Shown here: piece by piece, positions 15,837 to 15,865 of the stretch
Layout: every line of letters begins with the position of its first letter
Numbering within the stretch: position 1 is the first letter of the stretch
Assembly (NCBI GenBank): GCA_030592985.1
Contig: JAUVIB010000026.1
Span: 1 to 15,865 of the forward strand
Origin: Calditrichaceae bacterium
Lineage (GTDB): Bacteria; Calditrichota; Calditrichia; Calditrichales; Calditrichaceae
Direction: 5' to 3'
DNA length: 15,865 nucleotides
The notes under the pieces: model-generated
Databases searched by the model: none
Seen by the model: only the letters and a program-made list of their open reading frames with translations
Told to the model about the DNA's origin: nothing
Made by a program: the position numbers and the translations under genes

Positions 15837-15865
15837 CTGTCTTTTATAGAAAGTTTAATGAAGAT

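Noticed and set aside
1..15865. CRISPR array, prophage or complete insertion sequence
   Set aside because: No regularly spaced direct repeats, cas, integrase or intact transposase genes are present.

Overview
The window is AT-rich bacterial chromosome. Protein-coding genes carry recognisable Shine-Dalgarno sequences. The best lineage clue is the secreted protein at 2333-4408, which ends in a type IX secretion-like C-terminal sorting domain (a 'NYPNPFNP' linker followed by a beta-rich tail). This linker is common in the FCB group outside the classical Bacteroidetes, for example Ignavibacteriota, Calditrichota, KSB1 or Marinimicrobia-like lineages. The Omp85 protein and the periplasmic adaptor confirm a diderm envelope. 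I cannot name the phylum more precisely from sequence reading alone.

Layout. 1-225: intergenic, holding an imperfect long inverted repeat (14-95) of the 'GTCATTTCGA...GAGAAATCT' type. 226-2118 (+): a three-POTRA Omp85 outer-membrane protein (BamA/TamA-like). 2119-2332: convergent spacer with a strong two-way hairpin terminator. 2333-4408 (-): a large secreted protein of unknown function with a signal peptide, an Fn3-like region and the sorting domain. 4409-4862: AT-rich divergent promoter region. 4878-8804 (+): a MacA-like adaptor and two MacB/FtsX-type ABC permeases, with no ATPase gene alongside. 9075-12207 (+): tig-clpP-clpX, the classical protein quality-control cluster, closed by a hairpin overlapping the clpX stop. 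12312-14657 (+): lon. 14670-14921 (-): rpsT, convergent with lon and sharing a terminator. 14922-15517: non-coding, but with a GC-richer structured island near 15187-15290. 15518-15836 (+): tRNA-Thr(TGT), tRNA-Gly(TCC), tRNA-Thr(GGT), the arrangement that usually precedes tuf; the window stops just before the expected tuf gene.

How the genes work together. Trigger factor meets nascent chains at the ribosome, ClpXP and Lon degrade misfolded and regulatory proteins, and bS20 and the tRNAs belong to translation, so the right half is a core proteostasis/translation block. The left half is envelope biology: outer-membrane protein insertion, a secreted surface-type protein and an ABC export system.

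The most notable single observation is that ClpP has Asn at position 172 where the catalytic triad Asp is expected (Ser98-His123-Asn172). Other points of interest are the transporter without a local ATPase, the orphan sorting-domain protein, and a nested stem-loop upstream of the tRNAs whose inner arm contains a Shine-Dalgarno-like sequence ahead of a 33-codon frame. I did not find a clearly new multi-gene system.
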